Assembly: GCA_027620595.1 (NCBI GenBank)
Contig: JAQCDI010000067.1
Coordinates: forward strand, 1 to 9,776
Length of the DNA stretch: 9,776 bases
Source of the DNA: Bacteroidota bacterium
Lineage (GTDB): Bacteria; Bacteroidota; Rhodothermia; Rhodothermales; UBA10348
Reading direction: 5' to 3'
Numbering within the stretch: position 1 is the stretch's first letter; every line of letters starts with the position of its first letter. Positions 1 to 7,335 of this stretch are shown piece after piece. Under the pieces are notes generated by a model. That model had not been told where the DNA came from and searched no databases. It worked only from the letters and a program-made list of their open reading frames with translations. Position numbers and translations under genes: made by a program.

Positions 1-137
1 GAATGCGTCTTGAGGTGGTCCGTCAGTTCGTTGATCCGGGCCGAGAAGATGGCAATCTGCACTTCAGGCGTTCCGGTGTCCGAGCCGCTCTTTCCGAACC
101 GCTCGATAATTTCTGTCTTTTGTTCTTTCGTGATCAC
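1..137 (-). CDS. rpsO: 30S ribosomal protein S15, 5' part (runs off the left edge)
   Basis: S15 is a primary 16S rRNA-binding protein of the 30S platform. The first 45 codons are present. They begin with GTG at 137-135 and read ITKEQKTEIIERFG, then the S15 N-terminal signature around residues 18-45: a DTGTPEVQIA stretch, then a FSARINELTDHLKTH stretch matching the family's second helix. The rest (about 45 residues in a typical 89-residue S15) lies beyond the window. The GTG start is chosen because AAGAGG lies about 7 bases upstream and because the N-terminus then matches the family. It follows ribF after a 178-bp spacer, the usual truB-ribF-rpsO order; pnp is commonly next but cannot be seen here. 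S15 often represses its own mRNA through a leader structure, so the long spacer fits self-regulation, which is inferred only. Confidence 0.95.
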   Translation of the reverse strand, partial: MITKEQKTEIIERFGKSGSDTGTPEVQIAIFSARINELTDHLKTH

Positions 138-188
138 GTGAGAACCTCTTTAGATTGATACCATGCTAAAGAAGAACCCGAATTCCGT

Positions 189-202
189 CCGGCCGGGGCC
201 GG
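189..202 (-). repeat. GC-rich inverted repeat in the rpsO leader
   Basis: Arms CCGGCC and GGCCGG are separated by two bases, giving a stem of about 5 bp with a four-base loop when folded. It lies about 50 bases before the rpsO start codon. The downstream sequence on the minus strand is mixed and only mildly T-rich, so it is better read as leader structure than as a terminator. Confidence 0.4.
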
Positions 203-262
203 CAGCAGGAAAGCCAGTTCCACAGTAACAGGCGCTGATACACTACTCGGCGCATCATCGCC

Positions 263-293
263 CAAGCGTACAAGATAAGCTCCCGCATCCAAT
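263..293 (-). promoter_or_regulatory. candidate Bacteroidota-type promoter for rpsO
   Basis: On the minus strand ATTG (293-290) is followed after exactly 19 bases by TACGCTTG (270-263). The Bacteroidota housekeeping consensus is TTTG, about 19 bp, TAnnTTTG, so each box is one base off. Transcription would start near 257 and leave a leader of about 120 bases before rpsO. This is a motif match in a short spacer and could be chance. rpsO may also be read through from the upstream operon, since no terminator is seen after ribF. Confidence 0.3.
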
Positions 294-315
294 TCGACGT
301 ACGGTCGACTCAAAC

Positions 316-1242
316 TCAGGGGCTCAGCAGCTGTCTGCAACGGTCCCGATCGTCATTAAGTTGCCGAATCAGGGCTTCAACGCCATCAAATTTCCGCTCA
401 TCACGCACCCTTTCCACGAATTCAACACGAACTTCACGGCCATAGAGGTCCCCGCTCCAGTCAAGCACATTCACTTCGAGGTGCAATCCTTTTCCTTCGA
501 ACGTGGGGCGATGACCAATATTCATCATGCCCGCTTTGAGCGGACCTCCACCGGGCAGGGAAACGCGCACCGCATAGACTCCGCGCCCAGGTAGCAGCTT
601 TGAGACTTCCTGCGGCACAAGATTCGCGGTTGGAACCCCTATGGTTCGCCCCCTTCCCTCTCCGTGGACAACCAGTCCCGATACCGCATGGAACCGTCCA
701 AGCAGGGTGGCGGCTGCGGATACATGGCCCGCGTCCAACAAGGACCGGATGCGACTGGAGGACACCACGTCATCAAGAACCATTATCGGCCCCACTTCCC
801 TGAAAACGAAGCCGTGAGAGGCACCAAGGGTTGCCAGTAAAGCGGCATCCCCTTTCCGGTCACGTCCAAACCGATGATCGTGCCCCAGCACCACGGCTTT
901 CGCCCGCAAGGTATCCAGCAGCACATCCTTGACGAACGCCTCTGCCTCCATCCTGGACAGCTCCAGTGTGAAGGGAATAGCGACAAAAACATCAACTCCC
1001 AATTCAACCAACGCACGGGATCGCTCATCGAGCGTGGTGAGCTTGCGCTCCGCTTCACCCCTAAGAACCGCCCTGGGGTGCGGGTCGAATGTGGCTACCA
1101 CCATCTGTAATTCCAGCGCGTCACGAAGCTCGGCCATGGCCTGCACGATACCCTGGTGGCCAAGGTGCACTCCATCAAAACTTCCGATCGAGACGACGCA
1201 ACCTTCAGCCGCCGTGCCGAGATCTCCATGGACGTGGCGCAC
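316..1242 (-). CDS. ribF: bifunctional riboflavin kinase / FAD synthetase
   Basis: RibF phosphorylates riboflavin to FMN and then adenylylates FMN to FAD in the cytoplasm. The 308-residue product has the family's two domains. The N-terminal nucleotidyltransferase carries GSFDGVHLGHQ at residues 20-30 (the HxGH type nucleotide-binding signature), GHDHRFGRDRKGD at 120-132 and SSSRIR at 161-166. The C-terminal riboflavin kinase domain begins near 183, with GRTIGVPTANL at 198-208 and later EVNVLDWSGDLYG. Length is normal for the family (about 305-315). The start is taken as GTG at 1242-1240 because AAAGGAG sits 7 bases upstream and residues MRHVHGDL align with the usual short N-terminus. An in-frame ATG at 1260 would overlap truB by 14 bases and lacks this spacing. 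The GTG start lies 4 bases after the truB stop, so translation is probably coupled. Confidence 0.96.
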   Translation of the reverse strand: MRHVHGDLGTAAEGCVVSIGSFDGVHLGHQGIVQAMAELRDALELQMVVATFDPHPRAVLRGEAERKLTTLDERSRALVELGVDVFVAIPFTLELSRMEAEAFVKDVLLDTLRAKAVVLGHDHRFGRDRKGDAALLATLGASHGFVFREVGPIMVLDDVVSSSRIRSLLDAGHVSAAATLLGRFHAVSGLVVHGEGRGRTIGVPTANLVPQEVSKLLPGRGVYAVRVSLPGGGPLKAGMMNIGHRPTFEGKGLHLEVNVLDWSGDLYGREVRVEFVERVRDERKFDGVEALIRQLNDDRDRCRQLLSP

Positions 1243-1246
1243 CAGA

Positions 1247-2005
1247 TCACTCCTTTCCATTGTCCACCACTGCATCTGGTTGGATACGCCTTGTCTGCAT
1301 GGCTTCAACAAATGCCTCCACTCCCCAGGCATCCTCTGCTCGATAGGGGCCTATGGCTGTCCGGCGTAGGGCCACCAGGTGACCCCCGACGCCAAGGGCA
1401 GCGCCCAGTTCGTGAGCAAGACTGCGTATGTAGGTTCCACTCGAACACATGACGCGGAAATCCAGATCGTCTCCTCGTCGCTCGGCAGTCTCGAATGCGT
1501 GGACGGTCACCTGCCGCGGGGGAGTTACGGGGCGTTCGCCTCGGCGGACTTTCCGGTAGAGCCGCTCTCCTTCCACCTTGACCGCGGAATAGGCCGGTGT
1601 CATCTGCTGGATGTTCCCGATGAATGCCGGAAGCGCATGTGCTATGTCGGCATCCGTAATACCGGAAGCGTCATGCACCGCATCGACCTCGGTTTCTGCG
1701 TCATAGGACGGGGTCGACTGTCCCAATCGAATGGTACCGGTGTACTCCTTTTCGAACCCCAGGAAGTAATTCATCAGCCGGGTGGCCTTGCCTGAAAGAC
1801 AGATGAGCAAGCCGGTTGCCATGGGGTCCAGCGTGCCGGCATGTCCGATTTTCCGGATTGGCGAGATGCGTCGCATACGGCGGATCACATCGAAGGAGGA
1901 CCATCCTCCCGGCTTGTGCATGAGAAGGACGAGAGGGTCCCAGTCGATGGGGAGATCCGGTTTTCGGCACACCGGGACCGTTTGCGGATCCGGAACCCTC
2001 GACAT
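1247..2005 (-). CDS. truB: tRNA pseudouridine(55) synthase
   Basis: TruB isomerises U55 in the T-loop of nearly all elongator tRNAs and also acts as a tRNA folding chaperone. The 252-residue product shows the family motifs in order: HKPGGWSSFDV at residues 30-40, GHAGTLDPMATGLL at 54-67 with the catalytic aspartate at 60, the active-site tyrosine equivalent at 88 in EKEYTG, YSAVKVEGERLYRKVRRGE at 139-157, and CSSGTYIRSLAHELG at 187-201. The protein stops soon after the catalytic fold and seems to lack a full C-terminal PUA domain, as in other short TruBs. The ATG at 2005 is preferred over upstream in-frame starts inside rbfA because the upstream extension is Arg-rich and unlike the family. 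It lies 4 bases after the rbfA stop with no clear Shine-Dalgarno, which suggests coupling to rbfA. Confidence 0.96.
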   Translation of the reverse strand: MSRVPDPQTVPVCRKPDLPIDWDPLVLLMHKPGGWSSFDVIRRMRRISPIRKIGHAGTLDPMATGLLICLSGKATRLMNYFLGFEKEYTGTIRLGQSTPSYDAETEVDAVHDASGITDADIAHALPAFIGNIQQMTPAYSAVKVEGERLYRKVRRGERPVTPPRQVTVHAFETAERRGDDLDFRVMCSSGTYIRSLAHELGAALGVGGHLVALRRTAIGPYRAEDAWGVEAFVEAMQTRRIQPDAVVDNGKE

Positions 2006-2009
2006 GATA

Positions 2010-2405
2010 TCAATCCGAGGCCGGTTCGTCCGAAGGAGACTCCGGACGAGCCGCTTTTTCCTCACGGATCTTGCCGAAAAGCGCATCCATGCGGGACGCA
2101 TGCTCGAGCGTTTCGTCGAGGAAGAACCGAAGTTCCGGAATGCTCTTGACCTGATGGCGGATGGCGTTGCCCAAGCTTTTGCGGATGCGTGGTGTCAGGT
2201 CTTTCAGCTTCAGCACGACAGCCTGTTTCTGGCCCATGGAATCTGCCAAGACGGAGACGTCCACATAGGCAATCGAGAGATCCGCCGTCACGCGAACGCC
2301 TGTGACCGTAACCATGGGATGCAGTTGATCTGCAAACTCGGTTCCGAGGATTCCGGCTATTTCACGTTGGAACAGGCTCGCAACGCGTTCGGTGCGGATA
2401 CTCAT
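2010..2405 (-). CDS. rbfA: 30S ribosome-binding factor A
   Basis: RbfA is a small KH-like cold-shock factor that binds the 30S subunit during late 16S rRNA maturation. The 131-residue product begins SIRTERVASLFQREIAGIL and carries the characteristic C-terminal stretch IPELRFFLDETLEHASRMD at residues 89-107. An acidic, flexible tail (about 115-131) follows. The ATG at 2405 is chosen because AGGAG lies 6 bases upstream and the N-terminus then matches the family. A longer frame exists upstream but would run inside infB. It lies 31 bp after infB and 4 bp before truB, in the conserved infB-rbfA-truB order. Confidence 0.96.
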   Translation of the reverse strand: MSIRTERVASLFQREIAGILGTEFADQLHPMVTVTGVRVTADLSIAYVDVSVLADSMGQKQAVVLKLKDLTPRIRKSLGNAIRHQVKSIPELRFFLDETLEHASRMDALFGKIREEKAARPESPSDEPASD

Positions 2406-2436
2406 CGTGCTCTCCTGACCGGTTTCTCGTCCGGGA

Positions 2437-5193
2437 TCAGCTGTCCAGTGTACGCTTCGTTTCGACGATCTCGTAGGATTCGATCTGGTCACCCACCTTG
2501 AGGTCGTTGAAGTTCTCAATGCCTATACCGCATTCGTATCCGCTCGTTACTTCACGGACATCGTCCTTGAAGCGTTTGAGGGAAGACAGCGTTCCATCGT
2601 AGATAACGACGCCGTCGCGGATCAGGTGCACCTTGTCGTTGCGGTTGATGCGTCCTTCCTGCACGGAGCAACCTGCAATCATGCCGGCCTTCGGCACCTT
2701 GAACGTTTCGCGGACTTCAGCAACACCGATGATCTTCTCGCTGCGCTCCGGAGAAAGCAGTCCTTCGAGTGCGTCCTTGACCTCTTCAATAGCGTGGTAA
2801 ATGACCGAATAGAGCCGGATATCGATTTCCTCCTGCTCGGCCAACTTGCGCGCGCCCAACACAGGACGGACCTGGAATCCCACGATGATGGCGTCGGAAG
2901 CCGATGCCAGCACTACGTCGGACTCGTTGATGGCGCCGATTCCTTTGTGGATGATGTTGACCACCACCTCTTCCGTTCCCAGCTTCATGAGTGAGTCGGA
3001 CAGGGCTTCGACCGAACCCGCGACATCGCCCTTGACGATGAGGTTGAGCTCCTGGAAGTCCCCGAGAGCAAGGCGACGGCCAATCTCGTCGAGCGTGATA
3101 TGCTTACGCTGTCTCAGGGACTGCTCGCGATGGATCTGCTGACGACGCTGCGCCAGATCTTTGGCATCTTTTTCGGAATCCAGTGCCACGAACTGGTCTC
3201 CCACGTCTGGCGAACCGTCTAGACCGATGACGAGCGCTGGCTGGGAAGGTCCGACTTCGCTTACGCGACGATCCCTTTCGTCAAACATAGCTCGAACACG
3301 GCCAGCCCAGACACCGACGATGAACGGGTCACCGACCTTGAGAGTGCCTTTCTGCACGAGGACCGTGGCCACGTTTCCGCGTCCCTTCTCGAGGCGGGAT
3401 TCGATGACAGACCCAACCGCACGCCGTTGAGGATTGGCTTTCAGATCCAGCATTTCGGCTTCCAGCAGGATCTTGTCCAGCAATTCAGGAATGCCTTTCC
3501 CCGACTTGGCCGAAACCTGTTCACACTGCACACTTCCCCCCCACTGCTCGACAAGTACATTCTTGTCGGCCAGCTGCTGCATGACGCGGTCCGGATTGGC
3601 ATCCGGTTTGTCCATCTTGTTGATGGCCACCACGATGGGCACACCAGCGGCCTGCGCGTGGTTGATGGCCTCGATGGTCTGTGGCATGACCGCATCGTCT
3701 GCCGCCACAACAAGCACGACCACATCGGTTACCTGTGCACCGCGTGCACGCATGGCCGTGAAGGCCTCGTGCCCCGGTGTATCCAGGAAGGTGATGATCT
3801 TACCGTTCTGCAGGGCTACCTGGTAGGCACCAATATGCTGCGTGATACCACCCGCCTCGCCAGCCACCACATCTTCGCTGCGGATATAGTCCAGCAAAGA
3901 GGTTTTTCCGTGGTCAACGTGACCCATCACGGTGACGACAGGAGCTCGCGGCGCAAGATCTTCGGGATCGTCCTCGCCGATGACCAGATCCGCTTCGGTA
4001 AAATCGGAGATGAACTCCACATCGAACCCGAATTCATCGGCAACGATGGTGATGGTATCCGCATCCAGGCGCTGGTTGATGGAAACCATCATGCCAGCCT
4101 TGAAAAGCGTCGAAATGACTTCGGTAACCGCCACGTTCATCAGGTTCGCAAGCTCTCCCGTAGAGATGAACTCGGTTACCCTGAGCGTCGTGGATTGCCC
4201 TTCGCGCTCTTCCTCAGCACGATCCCGTTCGGCAGCACGGTCATCACGGCGCTGTCGACGTCGACGTTGACGAACACGGGAGGCGCCAGCCTCCAGTTCG
4301 CGCAGCGTTTCCTGAAGGGTTGCTTCAACGTCCTTGTCGTCGACAGCCGGTCCTTTCTTGCGCTTCTTGGCCGCGCGCTTGCTGACTTCTGCTTCTTCTT
4401 CTGTTTCTGGAGCGGCAGCGCCGGGAACCTGTTTCCGCTTGCGTTTGCGCTTTCGTTTTGATCCCGGCTCTGAATCTTCGATTGTGCCCAGGTCAATCTT
4501 GCCAAGCACTTTGGTACCGGTCAATTTGTACCGGTCTGCTGCCAACACTGCAGAAACCTCGGGCACCACGGCCTCGGCTTCGGCCTCCTCATCTTCTTCC
4601 TCGGCCTCAACGTCTTCTACTGGCGTCACAGCGGCAGGCGCCGCCTTGGCCTTCTTGGGCGCTGCCTCATCTTGGGCAACAGGCTCCGTGTCAACCGCCG
4701 TTGCAGAAACAGGCTCCACTTCAGGCGGAGCTTCCTCAACGGGTTCCTCTACAAGGTCGGCTTCCTCCATGACCGGAGCGTCAACGACGACGGGTTCCGG
4801 GGTTGGCTCGGGTTCCGGTTCAGGTTCGGACGCAGCTTCCGGTTCAGGCGTGGGCTCCGGTTCGGGTTCGGGCTCCGGAGCTGGAGCAACCGCGTCGGCC
4901 ACTTCCTTCGATCCTGCGGGGGATGGAATCCCTCCTTCGTGCTCAGGGTCCACATCCTGACGGGCGGCCCGTTTCCGGTTGACCCGGTCAGCCTGCATCT
5001 TGTCATCGGCAAAATAGTCCAGCAGATCCTCGTAGGCCTCTTCTGTGGCTACGGCCGCGTTGATGCCACTGCCCACCAGGGCGGCGGCATGTCCAGAGTC
5101 CCCAAGATGCTCCACCAATGCGTCAACGGAAACGTTGAACTCCTTGGCGAGCTTGAAGAGTCGGACTTTCTTGAAATTGTTGTCTGCGGACAT
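2437..5193 (-). CDS. infB: translation initiation factor IF-2
   Basis: IF-2 is the GTPase that brings fMet-tRNA to the 30S subunit and promotes 50S joining. The 918-residue product has an N-terminal IF2_N-type segment (about 8-35, KKVRLFKLAKEFNVSVDALV). A long low-complexity linker follows (about 100-215, Glu/Pro/Ala-rich), then a basic tract KRKRKRKRK at 246-254 and an Arg-rich stretch at 307-317. A second N-terminal domain lies at about 336-410. The G domain has GHVDHGKT at 424-431, GGITQHIGAY at 448-457, DTPGHEAF at 471-478, NKMD at 525-528 and SAKSGKG at 561-567. Domains II, III and the fMet-tRNA-binding domain IV fill the remainder, to about 910. All GTPase motifs are intact. The ATG at 5193 follows nusA by 48 bp without an obvious Shine-Dalgarno. 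A shorter isoform from an internal start, as in E. coli, is possible but not supported here. Confidence 0.98.
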   Translation of the reverse strand: MSADNNFKKVRLFKLAKEFNVSVDALVEHLGDSGHAAALVGSGINAAVATEEAYEDLLDYFADDKMQADRVNRKRAARQDVDPEHEGGIPSPAGSKEVADAVAPAPEPEPEPEPTPEPEAASEPEPEPEPTPEPVVVDAPVMEEADLVEEPVEEAPPEVEPVSATAVDTEPVAQDEAAPKKAKAAPAAVTPVEDVEAEEEDEEAEAEAVVPEVSAVLAADRYKLTGTKVLGKIDLGTIEDSEPGSKRKRKRKRKQVPGAAAPETEEEAEVSKRAAKKRKKGPAVDDKDVEATLQETLRELEAGASRVRQRRRRQRRDDRAAERDRAEEEREGQSTTLRVTEFISTGELANLMNVAVTEVISTLFKAGMMVSINQRLDADTITIVADEFGFDVEFISDFTEADLVIGEDDPEDLAPRAPVVTVMGHVDHGKTSLLDYIRSEDVVAGEAGGITQHIGAYQVALQNGKIITFLDTPGHEAFTAMRARGAQVTDVVVLVVAADDAVMPQTIEAINHAQAAGVPIVVAINKMDKPDANPDRVMQQLADKNVLVEQWGGSVQCEQVSAKSGKGIPELLDKILLEAEMLDLKANPQRRAVGSVIESRLEKGRGNVATVLVQKGTLKVGDPFIVGVWAGRVRAMFDERDRRVSEVGPSQPALVIGLDGSPDVGDQFVALDSEKDAKDLAQRRQQIHREQSLRQRKHITLDEIGRRLALGDFQELNLIVKGDVAGSVEALSDSLMKLGTEEVVVNIIHKGIGAINESDVVLASASDAIIVGFQVRPVLGARKLAEQEEIDIRLYSVIYHAIEEVKDALEGLLSPERSEKIIGVAEVRETFKVPKAGMIAGCSVQEGRINRNDKVHLIRDGVVIYDGTLSSLKRFKDDVREVTSGYECGIGIENFNDLKVGDQIESYEIVETKRTLDS
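4792..4875 (-). repeat. duplicated Glu-Pro repeat in the IF-2 linker
   Basis: IF-2 residues 107-118 and 123-134 are the same 12-residue unit, EPEPEPEPTPEP, separated by EAAS. The two DNA copies differ by synonymous third-position changes in 8 of 12 codons, so the protein repeat is exact while the DNA has diverged. It lies in the flexible linker between the N-terminal segment and the conserved core, where length and composition vary widely among bacteria. Confidence 0.85.
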
Positions 5194-5241
5194 GTATCAG
5201 GTTGTGATCACGTGAGTCGAGCGCCGGCGGCAAAATCAGGT
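5194..5241 (-). other. nusA-infB spacer
   Basis: This 48-bp spacer has no T-run terminator and no good Shine-Dalgarno before infB. It contains a GCCGCCGGCGC palindrome-like segment and, at 5204-5216, the 13-bp word GTGATCACGTGAG (plus strand), which also occurs over the rpsO start at 130-142. Read-through from nusA into infB is expected. Confidence 0.5.
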
Positions 5242-6681
5242 TCAGGACTTGACCTCGTCCGCCTCTGCGTCTCCCCCTTCTTCGGACGGAGCCGGCGTTT
5301 CCGGTTCTGATCCGTCCCCTTCCTCCGCGACACTCGCAGCGGAAGGTTCGACAATCTCGGCAGCCGGAGCAGCCTTCTCTTTTGTAGCAGCCGGCGCAGG
5401 AACAGGTGCCTCCACTGCGGAGACCTCTGTGGCTTCCTCGTCGGCAAATTCAGCTTTGATGACTTTCAGGACGTGAGCGGCGTGCGCTTCTTCCATTCCC
5501 GTGCGGCGCATCAGCTCATCCCGGCTGAGTTCCAGCACGGCACGAGCGGTATCGCATCCGATATCGCGCAGCATCTTCAGCAGCTCTTCCGGAATCTCGT
5601 CGGCAAATTCCTGCATTTCGATGTCTTCCTCTTCCTCCGAGATCTCGCGATAGACGTCGATCTCGTAGCCGGTAAGCTTCGAAGCCAAGCGGATGTTGAT
5701 ACCACCACGTCCAATGGCCTGCGATACTTCGTCGGCCTGGACCACCACCTTGGCCCGCGGCGGGTTCAGTGCGTTGTTCAGCTGCACCATCAACGGCTTG
5801 GCCGGTGAGAGCGCACGCTTGATCATCTCCACCGGATCGTCGGTCCACTGGACGACGTCGATGTTTTCGTTGCCCAACTCACGGACCACGGAGTGGATGC
5901 GTGAGCCTTTCATACCGACACAGGCGCCAACGGGGTCGATACGATCGTCATAGCTGACGACCGCCACCTTTGCACGATCGCCGGGTTCGCGGACGATCTT
6001 CTTGATTTCGACCAGTCCTTCGTCTATTTCCGGCACTTCCAGTTCGAACAACCGCTCCATGAACAGCGGATCAGCCCGGGATATCACGATCCGTGGGTCT
6101 CCGTTGGATTCACGAGCCACCTCCTTGATCACCGCACGGATCATGTCCCCCTTGCGGAACCGATCCCGGTAGATCTGCTCCTCGAGGGGCATCTTGAGTT
6201 CCGCCTTGTTGTGCAGGACAAGAATTTCCCGGCGTCGGACCTGGTACAGTTCACCCACCACGATCTCACCAACGAGATCCTGGTACCAGTCCACCGTGTT
6301 GTCCTTTTCGATGTCCCGGATGCGCTGGCTGAAGGTCTGGCGAGCCGTCATGACTGCACGACGCCCGAAGTCCTTGAATTCGATTTCCTCGGCCACTTCG
6401 TCTCCGACTTCGAAGTCACCATCGATCTGGCGCGCATCGATCTCTTCGATCTGGGTGACAGGATCCTCCACCGCCCAATCTTCTACCACTTCACGGATGT
6501 GCAGGATCTGCATGTCCCCGTGATCTGGGTTCAGGATGATTTCGAAGGAGTCATCGGATCCATAGCGCTTCCGGATCATGGCACGGAATACGTCTTCCAC
6601 GATCAGCTGCAGCGTGTCGCGATCGATTCCCTTCTCGCGGGCGATCTCTGCAAATGAGGAAACAAGATCAGAATTCTGCAT
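5242..6681 (-). CDS. nusA: transcription termination/antitermination factor NusA
   Basis: NusA binds RNA polymerase and nascent RNA, modulating pausing, intrinsic termination and antitermination. The 479-residue product has the N-terminal polymerase-binding domain (about 1-130), an S1 domain (about 136-203), KH1 with DPVGACVGMKGSRI around 249-262 (GMKG loop 256-259) and KH2 with AIGRGGINIRLAS around 322-334 (GRGG loop 324-327). A helix-hairpin-helix-like C-terminal region (about 362-415) is followed by a low-complexity Ala/Pro/Glu acidic tail (418-479). There is one C-terminal repeat-like region rather than the two acidic repeats of E. coli NusA. The ATG at 6681 has no clear Shine-Dalgarno and follows rimP by 33 bp, with a strong hairpin over the rimP stop. 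NusA of other bacteria controls terminators in its own leader, which is relevant to the region upstream of rimP. Confidence 0.98.
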   Translation of the reverse strand: MQNSDLVSSFAEIAREKGIDRDTLQLIVEDVFRAMIRKRYGSDDSFEIILNPDHGDMQILHIREVVEDWAVEDPVTQIEEIDARQIDGDFEVGDEVAEEIEFKDFGRRAVMTARQTFSQRIRDIEKDNTVDWYQDLVGEIVVGELYQVRRREILVLHNKAELKMPLEEQIYRDRFRKGDMIRAVIKEVARESNGDPRIVISRADPLFMERLFELEVPEIDEGLVEIKKIVREPGDRAKVAVVSYDDRIDPVGACVGMKGSRIHSVVRELGNENIDVVQWTDDPVEMIKRALSPAKPLMVQLNNALNPPRAKVVVQADEVSQAIGRGGINIRLASKLTGYEIDVYREISEEEEDIEMQEFADEIPEELLKMLRDIGCDTARAVLELSRDELMRRTGMEEAHAAHVLKVIKAEFADEEATEVSAVEAPVPAPAATKEKAAPAAEIVEPSAASVAEEGDGSEPETPAPSEEGGDAEADEVKS

Positions 6682-6699
6682 GGGACACTGAGGTGAGGT

Positions 6700-6721
6700 C
6701 TGGCAAGGTGCGCCTTACCAG
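6700..6721 (-). other. hairpin spanning the rimP stop codon
   Basis: On the minus strand the arms CTGGTAAGG and CCTTGCCAG form a 9-bp stem with one T-G wobble and a CGCA tetraloop. The rimP TAA stop is inside the 5' arm. No T run follows, so it is not an intrinsic terminator. It could be an RNA processing site, a barrier that lowers nusA translation until rimP is translated, or a chance structure. Confidence 0.6.
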
Positions 6722-7209
6722 GGCAATTTTATGCGCGCTTTGGAGACAGCGTCCATCGCAATCTCCTTCGTTCCTGTTTTTGTGCGAATCATGAGAACGC
6801 CATCCTGAGGCCCGAGGTTTTCACCCTCTACCCATACTTCGCCTTCTTCACCATTAACAAGCACAAGCAGCACCTTGCCCACATGGCGTCGGTATTGACG
6901 CTCCATCAGCAGAGCGCGCTCATCTCCCGGAGAAGAGACGTTCAGATGGTATTTCCCTTTGATGGTGTCCTCGGCGTCGAGCACGGAGGACATTTCCCGG
7001 CTCAGCACGGCCATATCGTCCACACTGACCCCCTGATCGCCATCGATGAATACTTCCACCACGCGCGATCCCTTGCGACCCCGGACAGTCACATCCACGA
7101 CGAACCAGTCTTCCCGTTGGACGAGCTCATCCACCAGCTGACGCACACGCGCCTGCAGGGAAAGAATCTCCGGACGATCGTCCGCGATATGTGTCGTCAA
7201 TTCGCTCAT
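6715..7209 (-). CDS. rimP: ribosome maturation factor RimP
   Basis: RimP assists early 30S assembly. The 164-residue product fits the family (about 150-165). It has an alpha/beta N-terminal domain (about 12-88) with the VVDVTVRGRKGSRVVEVFIDGD stretch near 37-58 (shortened form: VEVFIDGD), the signature YHLNVSSPG at 87-95, and an SH3-like C-terminal domain (about 100-160). The ATG at 7209 gives the expected N-terminus. The frame is open further upstream to a TTG at 7350, but that extension runs through terminator-like hairpins and is unlike the family. There is no clear Shine-Dalgarno. It is the first gene of the rimP-nusA-infB operon and follows a 303-bp non-coding leader with a promoter and two terminator-like hairpins. 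Confidence 0.93.
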   Translation of the reverse strand: MSELTTHIADDRPEILSLQARVRQLVDELVQREDWFVVDVTVRGRKGSRVVEVFIDGDQGVSVDDMAVLSREMSSVLDAEDTIKGKYHLNVSSPGDERALLMERQYRRHVGKVLLVLVNGEEGEVWVEGENLGPQDGVLMIRTKTGTKEIAMDAVSKARIKLPW

Positions 7210-7274
7210 GCCGAGGTCATTACGTTGTAGTGCGGATTGCACAGCAGGAAGTTGGATCGCCTTCCCAAACCGCG

Positions 7275-7289
7275 CCGGGTAAAACCCGG
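7275..7289 (-). repeat. hairpin 3 in the rimP leader
   Basis: Arms CCGGGT and ACCCGG are separated by three Ts on the minus strand. No T run follows. The ACCGGG word also occurs in the 3' arm of hairpin 2, so the 3' arm of hairpin 3 could pair with it as an alternative fold. Co-transcriptional timing would make that too late to act as a simple antiterminator. Confidence 0.6.
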
Positions 7290-7302
7290 TACGTCCCTGT
7301 GT

Positions 7303-7335
7303 AAAAAACGCCCGGTCCGAAAGCTCGGACGGGCG
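7303..7335 (-). terminator. intrinsic terminator or attenuator (hairpin 2)
   Basis: On the minus strand CGCCCG-TCCGA pairs with TCGGA-CGGGCG as an 11-bp stem with one bulged base and a four-base loop, followed directly by TTTTTT (7308-7303). This is a textbook intrinsic terminator for minus-strand transcripts only; the plus strand has no T run after the stem. It lies about 95 bases before rimP, in the path of any transcript from the 7434-7406 promoter. Confidence 0.85.

Larger units (their letters stand above)
138..315 (-). other. ribF-rpsO spacer, probable rpsO leader
   Basis: This 178-bp stretch between the ribF stop and the rpsO GTG has no recognisable gene. It contains a Bacteroidota-like promoter candidate (263-293), a short GGCG/CGCC hairpin with a six-base loop (249-262), and a GC-rich inverted repeat, CCGGCC/GGCCGG with almost no loop (189-202). 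The inverted repeat is not followed by a T run on either strand, so it is not a convincing intrinsic terminator. A leader of about 120 bases ahead of rpsO would be long enough for an S15-binding autoregulatory structure, but I cannot fold it here or match it to a known class. Confidence 0.4.

Noticed and set aside
189..202. A ribF terminator at the GC-rich inverted repeat
   Set aside because: No T run follows the stem on the minus strand, and the loop is too short for the full repeat to pair.
134..340. A 68-codon minus-strand frame from TTG filling the ribF-rpsO spacer and ending in a GTGA overlap with rpsO
   Set aside because: The overlap is suggestive of coupling, but the start is a weak TTG inside ribF with no ribosome site, the sequence resembles nothing known, and a frame this short is easily open by chance.
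1782..2501. A 239-codon plus-strand frame across truB and rbfA
   Set aside because: It is antisense to two well-supported genes and their junction, with no recognisable domain.
3427..4461. A 344-codon open frame on the plus strand
   Set aside because: It lies wholly antisense to infB across the conserved G domain. It has no family-like motifs, and such antisense frames are common opposite GC-rich genes.
4334..4960. A Ser/Gly/Ala-rich 208-codon plus-strand frame
   Set aside because: Its composition is simply the mirror of the Glu/Pro and acidic low-complexity codons of IF-2.
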